Notes under the pieces: model-generated
Told to the model about the DNA's origin: nothing
The model's input: only the letters and a program-made list of their open reading frames with translations
Databases searched by the model: none
Part shown: positions 6,655-15,103 of the stretch, piece by piece
How positions within the stretch are numbered: position 1 is the stretch's first letter
How the letters are laid out: every line of letters begins with the position of its first letter
Assembly (NCBI GenBank): GCA_964384675.1
Contig: CAYLNK010000096.1
Coordinates: 1 to 20,147 of the forward strand
Source of the DNA: CAYLNK01 sp964384675
Lineage (GTDB): Bacteria; Acidobacteriota; Thermoanaerobaculia; UBA5066
Length of the DNA stretch: 20,147 nucleotides
Direction: 5' to 3'
Program-made: the position numbers and the translations under genes

Positions 6655-8424
6655 ATGCTCACGGAGCCCCTCTCCAGCGTCGACGCCGCGTGGCTCCACA
6701 TGGAGCACCCGTCGAACCTCATGATGGTGACGGGCGTCCTCACGTTCGACGAGCCGCTCGATTTCGAGCTGCTGACGCGGGTGGTCGGCGATGGCCTCCT
6801 GCGCTACCCCCGGTTTCGGCAGCGCGTCGTCGAGCCGCGCCTGCCGCTCGGCAGCCCGCGCTGGGAGCTGGACACGGACTTCGACGTGAAGGCGCACATC
6901 CACCGGGTGGCGTTGCCCGGTCGCGGGGACCAGCGGGCGCTCCAGGACCTGGTGAGCGACCTGATGTCGACCCCGCTCGACTTCTCCAAGCCGCTCTGGC
7001 AGTTCCATCTCGTCGAGGGATACGGAGAGGGCTGCGCGGTCCTGATGCGTCTCCACCACTCGATCGCCGACGGCATCGCGCTGATCAGCGTGCTCCTGTC
7101 CCTGACGGACCAGGCTGAGCCGGAGGCGGCTCCGGCTCGTTCCGCGCCGGAGCCGCCGCACGGCTGGCAGCGCCTGGGCGTGATGTCGGAGTCGTTCCTG
7201 GGCCCGGCCATGGACGCGTTGAAGCGCACGTTCGCCGACGGCTTCGGAGAGGGCTCACCCGCGGGGGCTCGCGGGGCGAAACCGCGGAAGGGGAAGGGGA
7301 GCTCGCTGGCGAGCGCCCTCCTCGAGCCCGCCGCGGCGGCGATGACGAGGGCGGTGCACGCCACGGAGACGCTCCTCCACGACGGTCTCGAGTGGGTGTC
7401 GCACCCCGAGCACGCCCTGGCGCTCGTCCAGAAGGCGGCCGGGGGCGCGGACGCCCTCGGGAAGCTCCTCCTGATGAGCCCCGACCCGAAGACCGTCTTC
7501 AAGGGCCCGCTCGGAGTGGCCAAGCGGGCCGCCTGGTCGGAGCCGATCCCTCTCGAGGACGTGAAGATGGTGGGTCGCGCCCTCGGCGCCACGATCAACG
7601 ACGTCCTTCTCGCCTCGGCCACCGGCGCGCTCCGGCGGTACCTCGCGAACGGCGAGGGCGAGCCCTTGTACGACCTGGAGGTGCGGGCGATCGTCCCGGT
7701 GAACCTCCGTCCGACGCAAACGAGAGTCGAGCTGGGGAACCGGTTCGGGCTCGTCTTCCTGCCTCTGCCGATCGGCCTCGAGGACCCGCTGGACCGACTC
7801 TACGAGCTGAAGCAGCGGATGGACGACATCAAGCGCTCGCCCGAGGCGGTCGTGGCGTTCGGGCTGCTGGGAGCGATCGGGATGGCCCCGACCGAGATCG
7901 AGCACCTCGTCCTCAACGTCTTCGGCACACGCGGGACCGCGGTGATGACGAACGTTCCCGGGCCCAAGCAGCCGATCTCGCTGGCGGGGAAGAGGATCCG
8001 CTCCCAGATGTTCTGGGTGCCCCAGTCGGGGCGGCTCGGCCTGGGGCTCAGCATCCTGAGCTACGCGGGCGAGGTGTCGATCGGCGTCGCCACCGACGCG
8101 GGGCTCGTGCCCGACCCCGAGAAGCTCATCGCGCACTTCCACGCCGAGTTCGACGAGCTCCTGTCGATCGTGCGCCGGGAGCAGGCGTCCACCCGCACCC
8201 GCCCGGGAGAGAGCGTCACGGCCGGGGAGGCCGCTGGTGCCGTCGCGCCTGGTCCGCCAGGGCCGCCTCGAAAGGGTCGAGGCCGCCCGCCTGCGGCGAA
8301 AGCCAGGCCCGCCCCCAGAAAGGCCACCGGAACGCGGACGTCCCCGAAAGGAGCGCCGCCGAAGGCGCCGCCACGGGTGCCGGCACGAAAGGCGTCACCA
8401 GGTCGCCCAGCGCGCCAGCGCTGA
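6655..8424 (+). CDS. Wax ester synthase / acyl-CoA:diacylglycerol acyltransferase (WS/DGAT)
   Basis: This enzyme would transfer acyl groups from acyl-CoA to fatty alcohol or diacylglycerol, forming storage wax esters or triglycerides, usually at the inner membrane or lipid-droplet surface. Family marks are PLW (113-115), the catalytic HHSIADG (134-140, HHxxxDG), the ND motif (Asn315-Asp316, NDVLLA), and NVPGP (433-437). The recognisable enzyme ends near residue 510. Residues 511-589 are an Ala/Pro/Lys/Arg-rich, low-complexity basic tail. All of the gene after about residue 521 overlaps the opposing membrane protein gene, so this tail may be read-through of that strand rather than a selected domain. 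It lies directly after the CxxC gene and diverges from the acyl-CoA dehydrogenase and synthase genes, suggesting a neutral-lipid locus. Choice between wax ester and triglyceride cannot be made. Confidence 0.92.
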   Translation: MLTEPLSSVDAAWLHMEHPSNLMMVTGVLTFDEPLDFELLTRVVGDGLLRYPRFRQRVVEPRLPLGSPRWELDTDFDVKAHIHRVALPGRGDQRALQDLVSDLMSTPLDFSKPLWQFHLVEGYGEGCAVLMRLHHSIADGIALISVLLSLTDQAEPEAAPARSAPEPPHGWQRLGVMSESFLGPAMDALKRTFADGFGEGSPAGARGAKPRKGKGSSLASALLEPAAAAMTRAVHATETLLHDGLEWVSHPEHALALVQKAAGGADALGKLLLMSPDPKTVFKGPLGVAKRAAWSEPIPLEDVKMVGRALGATINDVLLASATGALRRYLANGEGEPLYDLEVRAIVPVNLRPTQTRVELGNRFGLVFLPLPIGLEDPLDRLYELKQRMDDIKRSPEAVVAFGLLGAIGMAPTEIEHLVLNVFGTRGTAVMTNVPGPKQPISLAGKRIRSQMFWVPQSGRLGLGLSILSYAGEVSIGVATDAGLVPDPEKLIAHFHAEFDELLSIVRREQASTRTRPGESVTAGEAAGAVAPGPPGPPRKGRGRPPAAKARPAPRKATGTRTSPKGAPPKAPPRVPARKASPGRPARQR

Positions 8425-9802
8425 GCCGGGCGAGGACGTCGCCGCCACGGAACCGTTCCCGGAGGATCCTCAGGTGGATCCGGATCGGGCTCCAGGACGG
8501 CGTCAGCGACAGGTGATGCGGGGCGGTCGCCACCAGCGTCCCGTCGGCCCCGCGCTCGATCTCGTACGGTGTGCCGGCCGCGCGCCGCTCGGAGATGGGC
8601 GCGGGCGGGACGTGGTTCGCGATCGCGTAGACGCCAGGAAAGGGCTGGAGCGCGCCGATCGCATTCACGGCGAGGCCCAGGACGAGTAGGGCGACGCAGA
8701 CAGGTGTGAGGGCGGGCTTGTCCCGCAGGGCGGCGGCGACGCACAGGAAGAGGAAAGGAAGCGCCGGGAGGATCAGGCGCGGACCCCACGCCGCCTGGCC
8801 GTCCCAGGCCCACCACGCCGAGATCGGGAGGACGATCGCCAGCGTCGACGCCACGAGCGCGGTCGCGAGGCCGCGGTCGGACCGGGCCAGTCCGATCAGA
8901 CCGAGAGGCGCCAGGAGCAGGGCGGGCGCGTAGGCCAGCAGCCCCTTGTTCGGGAAGAAGATGAGGCGAAGCAGCCCCGTGACCGGCGGGTACGGGAAGT
9001 CCTCGCCGGAATAGCCACCCAGGAGCCGTCCGAACCGGTACAGCTCGAAGAAGGCCCAGAGGCCCGCGGTCGCCGTGAGGGCCCCGAGGAACCAGGCGCG
9101 GGGTATCAGACGGGTCGCCGCGGTCCGCCGCTTCCCCTTGCCGGTGTCGACCGTCTCCCGCCGGACGGCGCCGAGCGCCGCCAGCGTCGCGATCGCGGGG
9201 AGGAGACTCGATTTCGCGAGCAGGGCCGCGCCGAGCGCGATCCCTGCGGTCACCTCGGTCGCGCGGGTCGCGCCGTTCCCGTTCGCCGCACGGAGCCGGA
9301 CGATCCCCGCAAGGGCCACGGACGAGGCCGCGACCTGGAGGGGCTCGGAGAAGTCGCTCGCGGCGTAACCCCAGAGCGGGGAGGCCAGCACCAGCCCGAC
9401 GCCGCACAGGAGGGCGGGACCGGGCGCGACCCCGATCGCGAGGGCCGCCCCGGCCAGCGCGGCGGCGGCGAGGGAGAGGAGGCCGATCGGGACGAGGCCG
9501 AAGAGCGGTGCCGTCGAGGCGCGGGGCGCGACCCTCCGGAGGCCGCGAGCCGCGAGCACTGCCGGGACCTCGACGAGGCTCTGGCCCATCCCGTAGCGGG
9601 AGAACGCGTCGCTTCCGCCCGGCCGCGGCACCGCGTTCACGAACCTCCGCGACACGCCGATCTCGCCGTGGAGGGCGATCGCCGCGGCCGCCGACAGCAT
9701 CTCCTGGCCGTCCGGGATGAGGCCGAAGGCGCGCTCGTCGGCCGTCCCGAGGAGGGTCGCCAGCACGATCAGGCCGGCGGCGGCCGCTCTCGGGATGCGC
9801 AC
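8216..9802 (-). CDS. Multi-pass membrane protein, GT-C glycosyltransferase-like
   Basis: This 528-residue protein has a hydrophobic N-terminus (9-20) and about nine further membrane segments up to residue ~385, then a soluble C-terminal part. A luminal-type acidic motif, DGQEM (31-35), after the first membrane segment, NKGLLAYAPALL (285-296) and WAWDGQAAWGPRLILPALPF (331-350) resemble polyprenyl-phosphate-dependent GT-C glycosyltransferases, which move sugars to lipids or proteins outside the cytoplasm. No specific substrate can be inferred. The start is taken as GTG at 9802, because longer frames would enter the divergent tatD gene. A GATAAT box lies 6 bases before this GTG, with no Shine-Dalgarno sequence, suggesting a leaderless mRNA. 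Its last ~69 codons overlap the 3' end of WS/DGAT on the other strand. It could instead be an uncharacterised membrane protein. Confidence 0.72.
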   Translation of the reverse strand: MRIPRAAAAGLIVLATLLGTADERAFGLIPDGQEMLSAAAAIALHGEIGVSRRFVNAVPRPGGSDAFSRYGMGQSLVEVPAVLAARGLRRVAPRASTAPLFGLVPIGLLSLAAAALAGAALAIGVAPGPALLCGVGLVLASPLWGYAASDFSEPLQVAASSVALAGIVRLRAANGNGATRATEVTAGIALGAALLAKSSLLPAIATLAALGAVRRETVDTGKGKRRTAATRLIPRAWFLGALTATAGLWAFFELYRFGRLLGGYSGEDFPYPPVTGLLRLIFFPNKGLLAYAPALLLAPLGLIGLARSDRGLATALVASTLAIVLPISAWWAWDGQAAWGPRLILPALPFLFLCVAAALRDKPALTPVCVALLVLGLAVNAIGALQPFPGVYAIANHVPPAPISERRAAGTPYEIERGADGTLVATAPHHLSLTPSWSPIRIHLRILRERFRGGDVLARLSAGALGDLVTPFVPAPVAAPSAALLSGTSAFRWPFWGRAWLSPQAGGLDPFEAALADQARRHQRPPRP

Positions 9803-9808
9803 GGGCGG

Positions 9809-9816
9809 ATTATCCT
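9809..9816. promoter_or_regulatory. Overlapping divergent -10 boxes in a 22-base gap
   Basis: The near-palindrome GGATTATCC gives TATCCT (9811-9816) on the plus strand, 8 bases before the tatD ATG, and GATAAT (9814-9809) on the minus strand, 6 bases before the GTG of the membrane protein. Both positions would start transcription at or next to the start codon. No -35 hexamer was recognised on either side. Confidence 0.45.
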
Positions 9817-9824
9817 CGGACCGT

Positions 9825-10643
9825 ATGGAGCTGGCCGATTCGCACGGACACCTGACGATGGTCTTCGACGGGGACTCGGGGCGCGGTCCGGCCCGACCGC
9901 CGACCGGCGCCGAGCTGGAGCGCCTGCTCCTGCGGGCGCGCCAGGCGGGCGTCACGCGGATCCTCGTGCCGGCCACGACACGCGAGGACGCGCCTCGCGC
10001 CGTCGCCCTGGCCGAGGCGCACGACGGCGTCTACGCGGCGGTGGGGATCCACCCCCACGAGACTTCCGCGTTCGACGAGGACGTCGACCTCCCGGCGTTC
10101 GAGACGCTCTGCCGCTCGCCGAAGGTCGTGGCGGTCGGCGAGATCGGTCTCGACTTCCACTACGACCACTCCCCGCGCGACGCGCAGAGGCGGGCGCTGA
10201 TCGCCCAGCTCCGGTTCGCGCGGGGCCGCGGCCTTCCGGTCATCCTCCACAACCGGCTCTCGGAGGCGGAGCTCCTGCCGATCCTCGAAAGCGAGGCGCC
10301 CGGATCGCCCGACGACCTGCGCGGCGTCTTCCACTCGTTCTGCGCCGACGTGGCGACCGGGGAGCGCGCCATCGCTCTCGGCTACCTCCTCAGCTTCTCG
10401 GGGATGCTCACGTTCCGGGCGGCGGAGAACGTGCGCGAGGCGGCCCGCGCGCTCCCGCTCGCCTCGATGCTCGTGGAGACCGACGCGCCCTATCTGGCGC
10501 CGGCGCCGCACCGCGGCAAGCCGAACGAGTGCGCCTACCTTCCGCGCACCGCCGAGCGCCTCGCCGAGGTGAAGGGCCTCTCGCTGGACGAGGTCGCGGC
10601 CGCCACCACCGCGTCGTTCCGCCGGCTGTTCCGGACGCCATGA
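9825..10643 (+). CDS. tatD: TatD family metal-dependent DNase/hydrolase
   Basis: This 272-residue amidohydrolase-fold TIM barrel matches the usual TatD length (about 260). Metal ligands expected for the family are present: His7 and His9 in DSHGH, Glu106 in GEIGLDFHY, His142 in ILHNR, His170 in VFHSF, and Asp220 in ETDAPYLAP. TatD enzymes are cytoplasmic 3'-5' exonucleases acting on DNA, with reported roles in repair; the cellular substrate here is unknown. The ATG at 9825 gives MELADSHGH, the normal N-terminus, and leaves a 22-base gap to the divergent gene. There is no Shine-Dalgarno sequence but TATCCT lies 8 bases upstream. The TGA overlaps the ATG of the metallopeptidase gene (ATGA), so the two are translationally coupled. 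Confidence 0.9.
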   Translation: MELADSHGHLTMVFDGDSGRGPARPPTGAELERLLLRARQAGVTRILVPATTREDAPRAVALAEAHDGVYAAVGIHPHETSAFDEDVDLPAFETLCRSPKVVAVGEIGLDFHYDHSPRDAQRRALIAQLRFARGRGLPVILHNRLSEAELLPILESEAPGSPDDLRGVFHSFCADVATGERAIALGYLLSFSGMLTFRAAENVREAARALPLASMLVETDAPYLAPAPHRGKPNECAYLPRTAERLAEVKGLSLDEVAAATTASFRRLFRTP

Positions 10644-11014
10644 GCCGGCGGGTGAAGGTCTCTCGCGCGGAGTTCGAGCGGCTCGTGGCCCAGGCGATCG
10701 AGCAGCTCCCCGAGGAGTTCAAGGGGCGCCTCCAGAACGTGTCGATCATGGTCGAGGAGGAGCCGACCGACGAGGACTACGACGAGACGGACACGCCGGA
10801 CGACGAGGAGCTGCTCGGCATCTACCGCGGGCGCATGGCCACCCAGCGCTCTTTCGACGATCTGCCCGACCTGCCTCCTCAGGTCGCCGTCTTCCGTGGC
10901 CCGATCCTCCGGTGCGTCGAGAGCCGTCAGGAGGCGCTCGACGAGATCCGCGAGACGCTCGTCCACGAGCTCGGCCACTACTTCGGGCTGGAGGACGAGG
11001 AGATGCCGTTCTGA
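10640..11014 (+). CDS. Small zincin-type metallopeptidase (PF06262-like)
   Basis: This 124-residue protein carries HELGHYFGLEDEEM near its C-terminus. His109, Glu110 and His113 form HExxH, and the following Gly-Leu-Glu-Asp matches the small 'possibly zinc metallopeptidase' family once called DUF1025. The N-terminal half begins basic, then has a strongly acidic stretch (39-57), typical of that family. There is no signal peptide, so it is probably cytoplasmic. Its ATG overlaps the tatD stop. Substrate and role are not known for the family. The length matches full family members, so it is not a fragment. Confidence 0.82.
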   Translation: MSRRVKVSRAEFERLVAQAIEQLPEEFKGRLQNVSIMVEEEPTDEDYDETDTPDDEELLGIYRGRMATQRSFDDLPDLPPQVAVFRGPILRCVESRQEALDEIRETLVHELGHYFGLEDEEMPF

Positions 11015-11077
11015 GGCTTCCCGGGCGCGCGAACGAGGACGTTGACGAAGGGCGTTCCCGTGCGGCTCGCGGCAAGG

Positions 11078-11083
11078 TACGCT
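11078..11083 (+). promoter_or_regulatory. Possible -10 box for a leaderless MBL mRNA
   Basis: TACGCT fits TANNNT and ends 8 bases before the ATG at 11092, the same spacing as TATCCT before tatD. No -35 box at 16-18 bases was seen. The AGGGGGG run between the box and ATG is too close to the start to be a normal Shine-Dalgarno sequence. Confidence 0.3.
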
Positions 11084-11091
11084 AGGGGGGC

Positions 11092-11910
11092 ATGCTCATC
11101 CGGTTCTGGGGTGTCCGCGGCAGCATCGCCTGCGCGGGAGCACGGTTCATCCGCTATGGCGGGAATACCAGCTGTGTCGAGCTGGACGCCGGGCGCGGGC
11201 GGATCATCTTCGACGCCGGAACCGGCATCCGCGAGCTGGGCGCCTCGCTGGAACGGGACGGCGTCAAGAAGTCGACGCTCTTCCTGACCCACACCCACTG
11301 GGACCACATCAACGGCTTCCCGTTCTTCGGGCCGGCGTACCGCAAGGGATTCGCGCTCGAGGTTTACGCGGGCCACCTGTCCGACATGCCCGGCGGCGTC
11401 CGCTCGGCGCTGGCGGGCCAGATGGCCGAGCCGATGTTCCCGGTGCCCCTGGAAGTGATGCAGTCCGCGCCCCGCTTCCACGACTTCAACCCGGGGGACG
11501 GCTTCCGCCTGGCGCCCGGCGTACACGTGAAGACGGCACGGCTCAACCACCCGAACGGCGCGACGGGCTATCGCGTCGAGCACGGGGGGAAGGCCGTCTG
11601 CTACGTGACCGACACCGAGCACGTTCCCGGGAAGCCCGACGAGCGGATCCTCGGCCTCATCGCCGGCGCCGACCTCGTGATCTACGACAGCACCTACACC
11701 GACGACGAGTTCCCCGCCAAGGTGAGCTGGGGCCATTCGACCTGGCAGGAGGGCGTGCGCCTCTGCCGCGCCGCCGGAGCGAAGCGGCTCGCGATCTTCC
11801 ACCACGACCCGGGCCACGACGATCCGTTCATGAAGAGCGTCGAGAAGGAGGCCGGGAGGGTGTGGAAGGGAGCGTTCGTCGCGCGCGAGGGGATGTCGGT
11901 CGACGTTTGA
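11092..11910 (+). CDS. Metallo-beta-lactamase fold hydrolase, PhnP/COG1235-like
   Basis: This 272-residue protein starts RFWGVRGS and RYGGNTSCVEL, typical of the COG1235 group that includes cyclic phosphodiesterases. The metal motif HTHWDH (67-72) is followed by His in LNHPNG, Asp in YVTDTEH and His in FHHDPGHDD, so a two-metal site looks complete. The reaction is probably phosphodiester or related hydrolysis in the cytoplasm. Proteins of this group also occur near signalling genes, and the substrate here is unknown. It lies 77 bases after the metallopeptidase gene and has its own candidate -10 box, so it may be a separate unit. A strong hairpin begins 1 base after its stop. Confidence 0.87.
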   Translation: MLIRFWGVRGSIACAGARFIRYGGNTSCVELDAGRGRIIFDAGTGIRELGASLERDGVKKSTLFLTHTHWDHINGFPFFGPAYRKGFALEVYAGHLSDMPGGVRSALAGQMAEPMFPVPLEVMQSAPRFHDFNPGDGFRLAPGVHVKTARLNHPNGATGYRVEHGGKAVCYVTDTEHVPGKPDERILGLIAGADLVIYDSTYTDDEFPAKVSWGHSTWQEGVRLCRAAGAKRLAIFHHDPGHDDPFMKSVEKEAGRVWKGAFVAREGMSVDV

Positions 11911-11911
11911 T

Positions 11912-11942
11912 CGGGGGAGGACCGCCGCCCGGTCCTCCCCCG
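11912..11942 (+). terminator. Hairpin directly after the MBL gene
   Basis: Arms CGGGGGAGGACC (11912-11923) and GGTCCTCCCCCG (11931-11942) pair perfectly over 12 bases with a 7-base loop. There is no T-run, so it may stop RNA decay or slow polymerase rather than be a classic intrinsic terminator. Its second arm is the start of the first 74-bp repeat copy. Confidence 0.6.
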
Positions 11943-12094
11943 TGCCCCCACCTCTCGGCTGTCTTGTCTTCCCCCACGGAGAGCCCCCGGCGCGGGCGCC
12001 GCCCGGTCCTCCCCCGTGCCCCCACCTCTCGGCTGTCTCGTCTTCCCCCACGGAGAGCCCCCGGCGCGGGCGCCGCCCGGTCCTCCCCCGTGCC
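11931..12094. repeat. 74-bp tandem repeat array, broken by an assembly gap
   Basis: Copies begin at 11931, 12005 and 12079 (all with GGTCCTCCCCCG), a period of 74 bases. The first two differ at one seen position (T at 11965, C at 12039); the third is cut by the N run. Each unit contains CGGCGC-GG-GCGCCG, a perfect short palindrome (11988-12001 in copy one). Since 74 is not a multiple of 3 and all frames stay open, it is not coding. Function unknown. Confidence 0.9.
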
Positions 12095-12194
12095 NNNNNN
12101 NNNNNNNNNNNNNNNNNNNNNNNNNNNNNNNNNNNNNNNNNNNNNNNNNNNNNNNNNNNNNNNNNNNNNNNNNNNNNNNNNNNNNNNNNNNNNN
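12095..12194. other. Assembly gap of 100 N
   Basis: Exactly 100 unknown bases lie inside the tandem repeat. This is the conventional length for a gap of unknown size, so the true number of repeat copies and any sequence between them are not known. Confidence 0.98.
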
Positions 12195-12197
12195 CCG

Positions 12198-12221
12198 ACC
12201 GCTCGGCTGTCTCGTCTTCCC
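12198..12221. repeat. Right-hand remnant of the 74-bp repeat
   Basis: After the gap, ACC-G-CTCGGCTGTCTCGTCTTCCC matches the inner part of the repeat unit (e.g. 12024-12047) at 23 of 24 bases, then diverges. The array therefore spans the gap and ends here, just before the pnp terminator. Confidence 0.8.
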
Positions 12222-12227
12222 TGAACG

Positions 12228-12259
12228 AAAAGAGCGGGGACCTTGCGGCCCCCGCTCTT
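12228..12259 (-). terminator. Intrinsic terminator of pnp and its operon
   Basis: Read on the minus strand, AAGAGCGGGG (12259-12250) pairs perfectly with CCCCGCTCTT (12239-12230) and is followed by further Ts (TT, then CGTT). It lies 23 bases after the pnp stop. Stem plus short T-run make a convincing Rho-independent terminator for the long minus-strand operon. Confidence 0.8.
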
Positions 12260-12282
12260 CGGGATCGTGGTGTCGGTGTGCC

Positions 12283-14535
<2,253 letters not shown>

Positions 14536-14580
14536 GGGGTTTCCTTCTCTCCCGCCGCTCCCGAGGGCCCGTCGGGGCCG

Positions 14581-14638
14581 CTCCCGTTCCGCGGTCGGAA
14601 AGGCGTGAAGCCCGCGTTGCCGCGGGCCGGAACGGAGA
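14581..14638 (-). promoter_or_regulatory. Nested stem-loop in the pnp leader
   Basis: In the rpsO-pnp gap, CCGTTCC (14584-14590) pairs with GGAACGG (14629-14635), enclosing a perfect 7-bp hairpin GCCCGCG-TTGC-CGCGGGC (14610-14627). In E. coli the pnp leader forms a stem cut by RNase III and used for autocontrol; this could be its equivalent, by position only. Confidence 0.45.
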
Positions 14639-14695
14639 TCGATCGGGCTTCCCCTAGGTACTCCGGCAGAGCGCGAACACCCGGAGGGAAGGTCT

Positions 14696-14718
14696 GGAAA
14701 CCCGCGGAGCGGGCTTCC
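14696..14718 (-). terminator. Hairpin after rpsO
   Basis: On the minus strand GGAAGCCCGC pairs with GCGGGTTTCC around a TCC loop (10 pairs, one G-U), 13 bases after the rpsO stop. There is no T-run. It may attenuate transcription or protect the rpsO mRNA end, as pnp must still be transcribed beyond it. Confidence 0.5.
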
Positions 14719-14731
14719 GGCTCACGTTCGG

Positions 14732-15001
14732 CTACTTGCGGAGTCCGAGGCGGTCGATGGTGGACCGGTAGCGCTCGACGTCCTTCCTCTTCAGGTAGTC
14801 GAGGAGGCGCCGGCGCTGGCCGACCATCTGCAGGAGACCGCGGCGGGAGTGGTGGTCCTTCGCGTGGGTCTTGAAGTGATCCGTCAGAGACGTGATCCGC
14901 TGCGAGAGGAGAGCCACCTGGACCTCGGGTGAGCCGGTGTCACCCTCGTGCCGCTTGTAGACGTTGATCGTTTCCGTTTTCTGAGTCGCGAGCTGGGCCA
15001 A
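14732..15001 (-). CDS. rpsO: Ribosomal protein S15
   Basis: S15 binds the central domain of 16S rRNA early in assembly of the small subunit. The 89-residue frame has the normal length, with EGDTGSPEVQVALLSQRI (19-36) and the highly conserved DHHSRRGLLQMVGQRRRLL (49-67). The start codon is TTG at 15001: no ATG or GTG lies at the correct distance, and GGAAGGAA lies about 10 bases upstream. A rare start would fit the translational autocontrol known for S15 in several bacteria, but that is inference. It has its own promoter at 15040-15068 and is followed by a hairpin and pnp. Confidence 0.96.
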   Translation of the reverse strand: MAQLATQKTETINVYKRHEGDTGSPEVQVALLSQRITSLTDHFKTHAKDHHSRRGLLQMVGQRRRLLDYLKRKDVERYRSTIDRLGLRK

Positions 15002-15039
15002 TGTCTTACGTTCCTTCCTACTACTTTCTCAAACCCCGA

Positions 15040-15068
15040 ATTCTAACCAGCGGCACGGAGAGGGTCAA
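15040..15068 (-). promoter_or_regulatory. Sigma-70 type promoter for rpsO-pnp
   Basis: On the minus strand TTGACC (15068-15063) and TAGAAT (15045-15040) are separated by exactly 17 bases. Five of six bases in each match the TTGACA/TATAAT consensus. Predicted transcription begins near 15033, giving a leader of about 30 bases before the TTG start of rpsO. The stretch 15002-15050 is clearly richer in A+T than its surroundings. Confidence 0.8.
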
Positions 15069-15103
15069 CTGGACCTCCACGCCGGCGTCGGCGGGGGGCA
15101 CCG

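Noticed and set aside
6318..6743. N-terminal extension of the acyl-CoA dehydrogenase to 6743
   Set aside because: It would overlap the divergent CxxC gene and lacks family similarity; the protein's known N-terminus begins at the ATG at 6317.
11042..11047. TTGACG as a -35 box for the MBL gene
   Set aside because: The only -10-like box (TACGCT, 11078) lies 30 bases away, far from the usual 16-18, and nothing suitable is found at the right distance.
10978..12051. A 357-codon minus-strand frame opposite the MBL gene and into the 74-bp repeats
   Set aside because: It is a shadow of the MBL gene, whose metal motifs are intact, joined to repeat sequence open in every frame.
11931..12094. CRISPR array
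   Set aside because: The units are directly adjacent 74-bp tandem copies with no unique spacers, and no cas gene is present.
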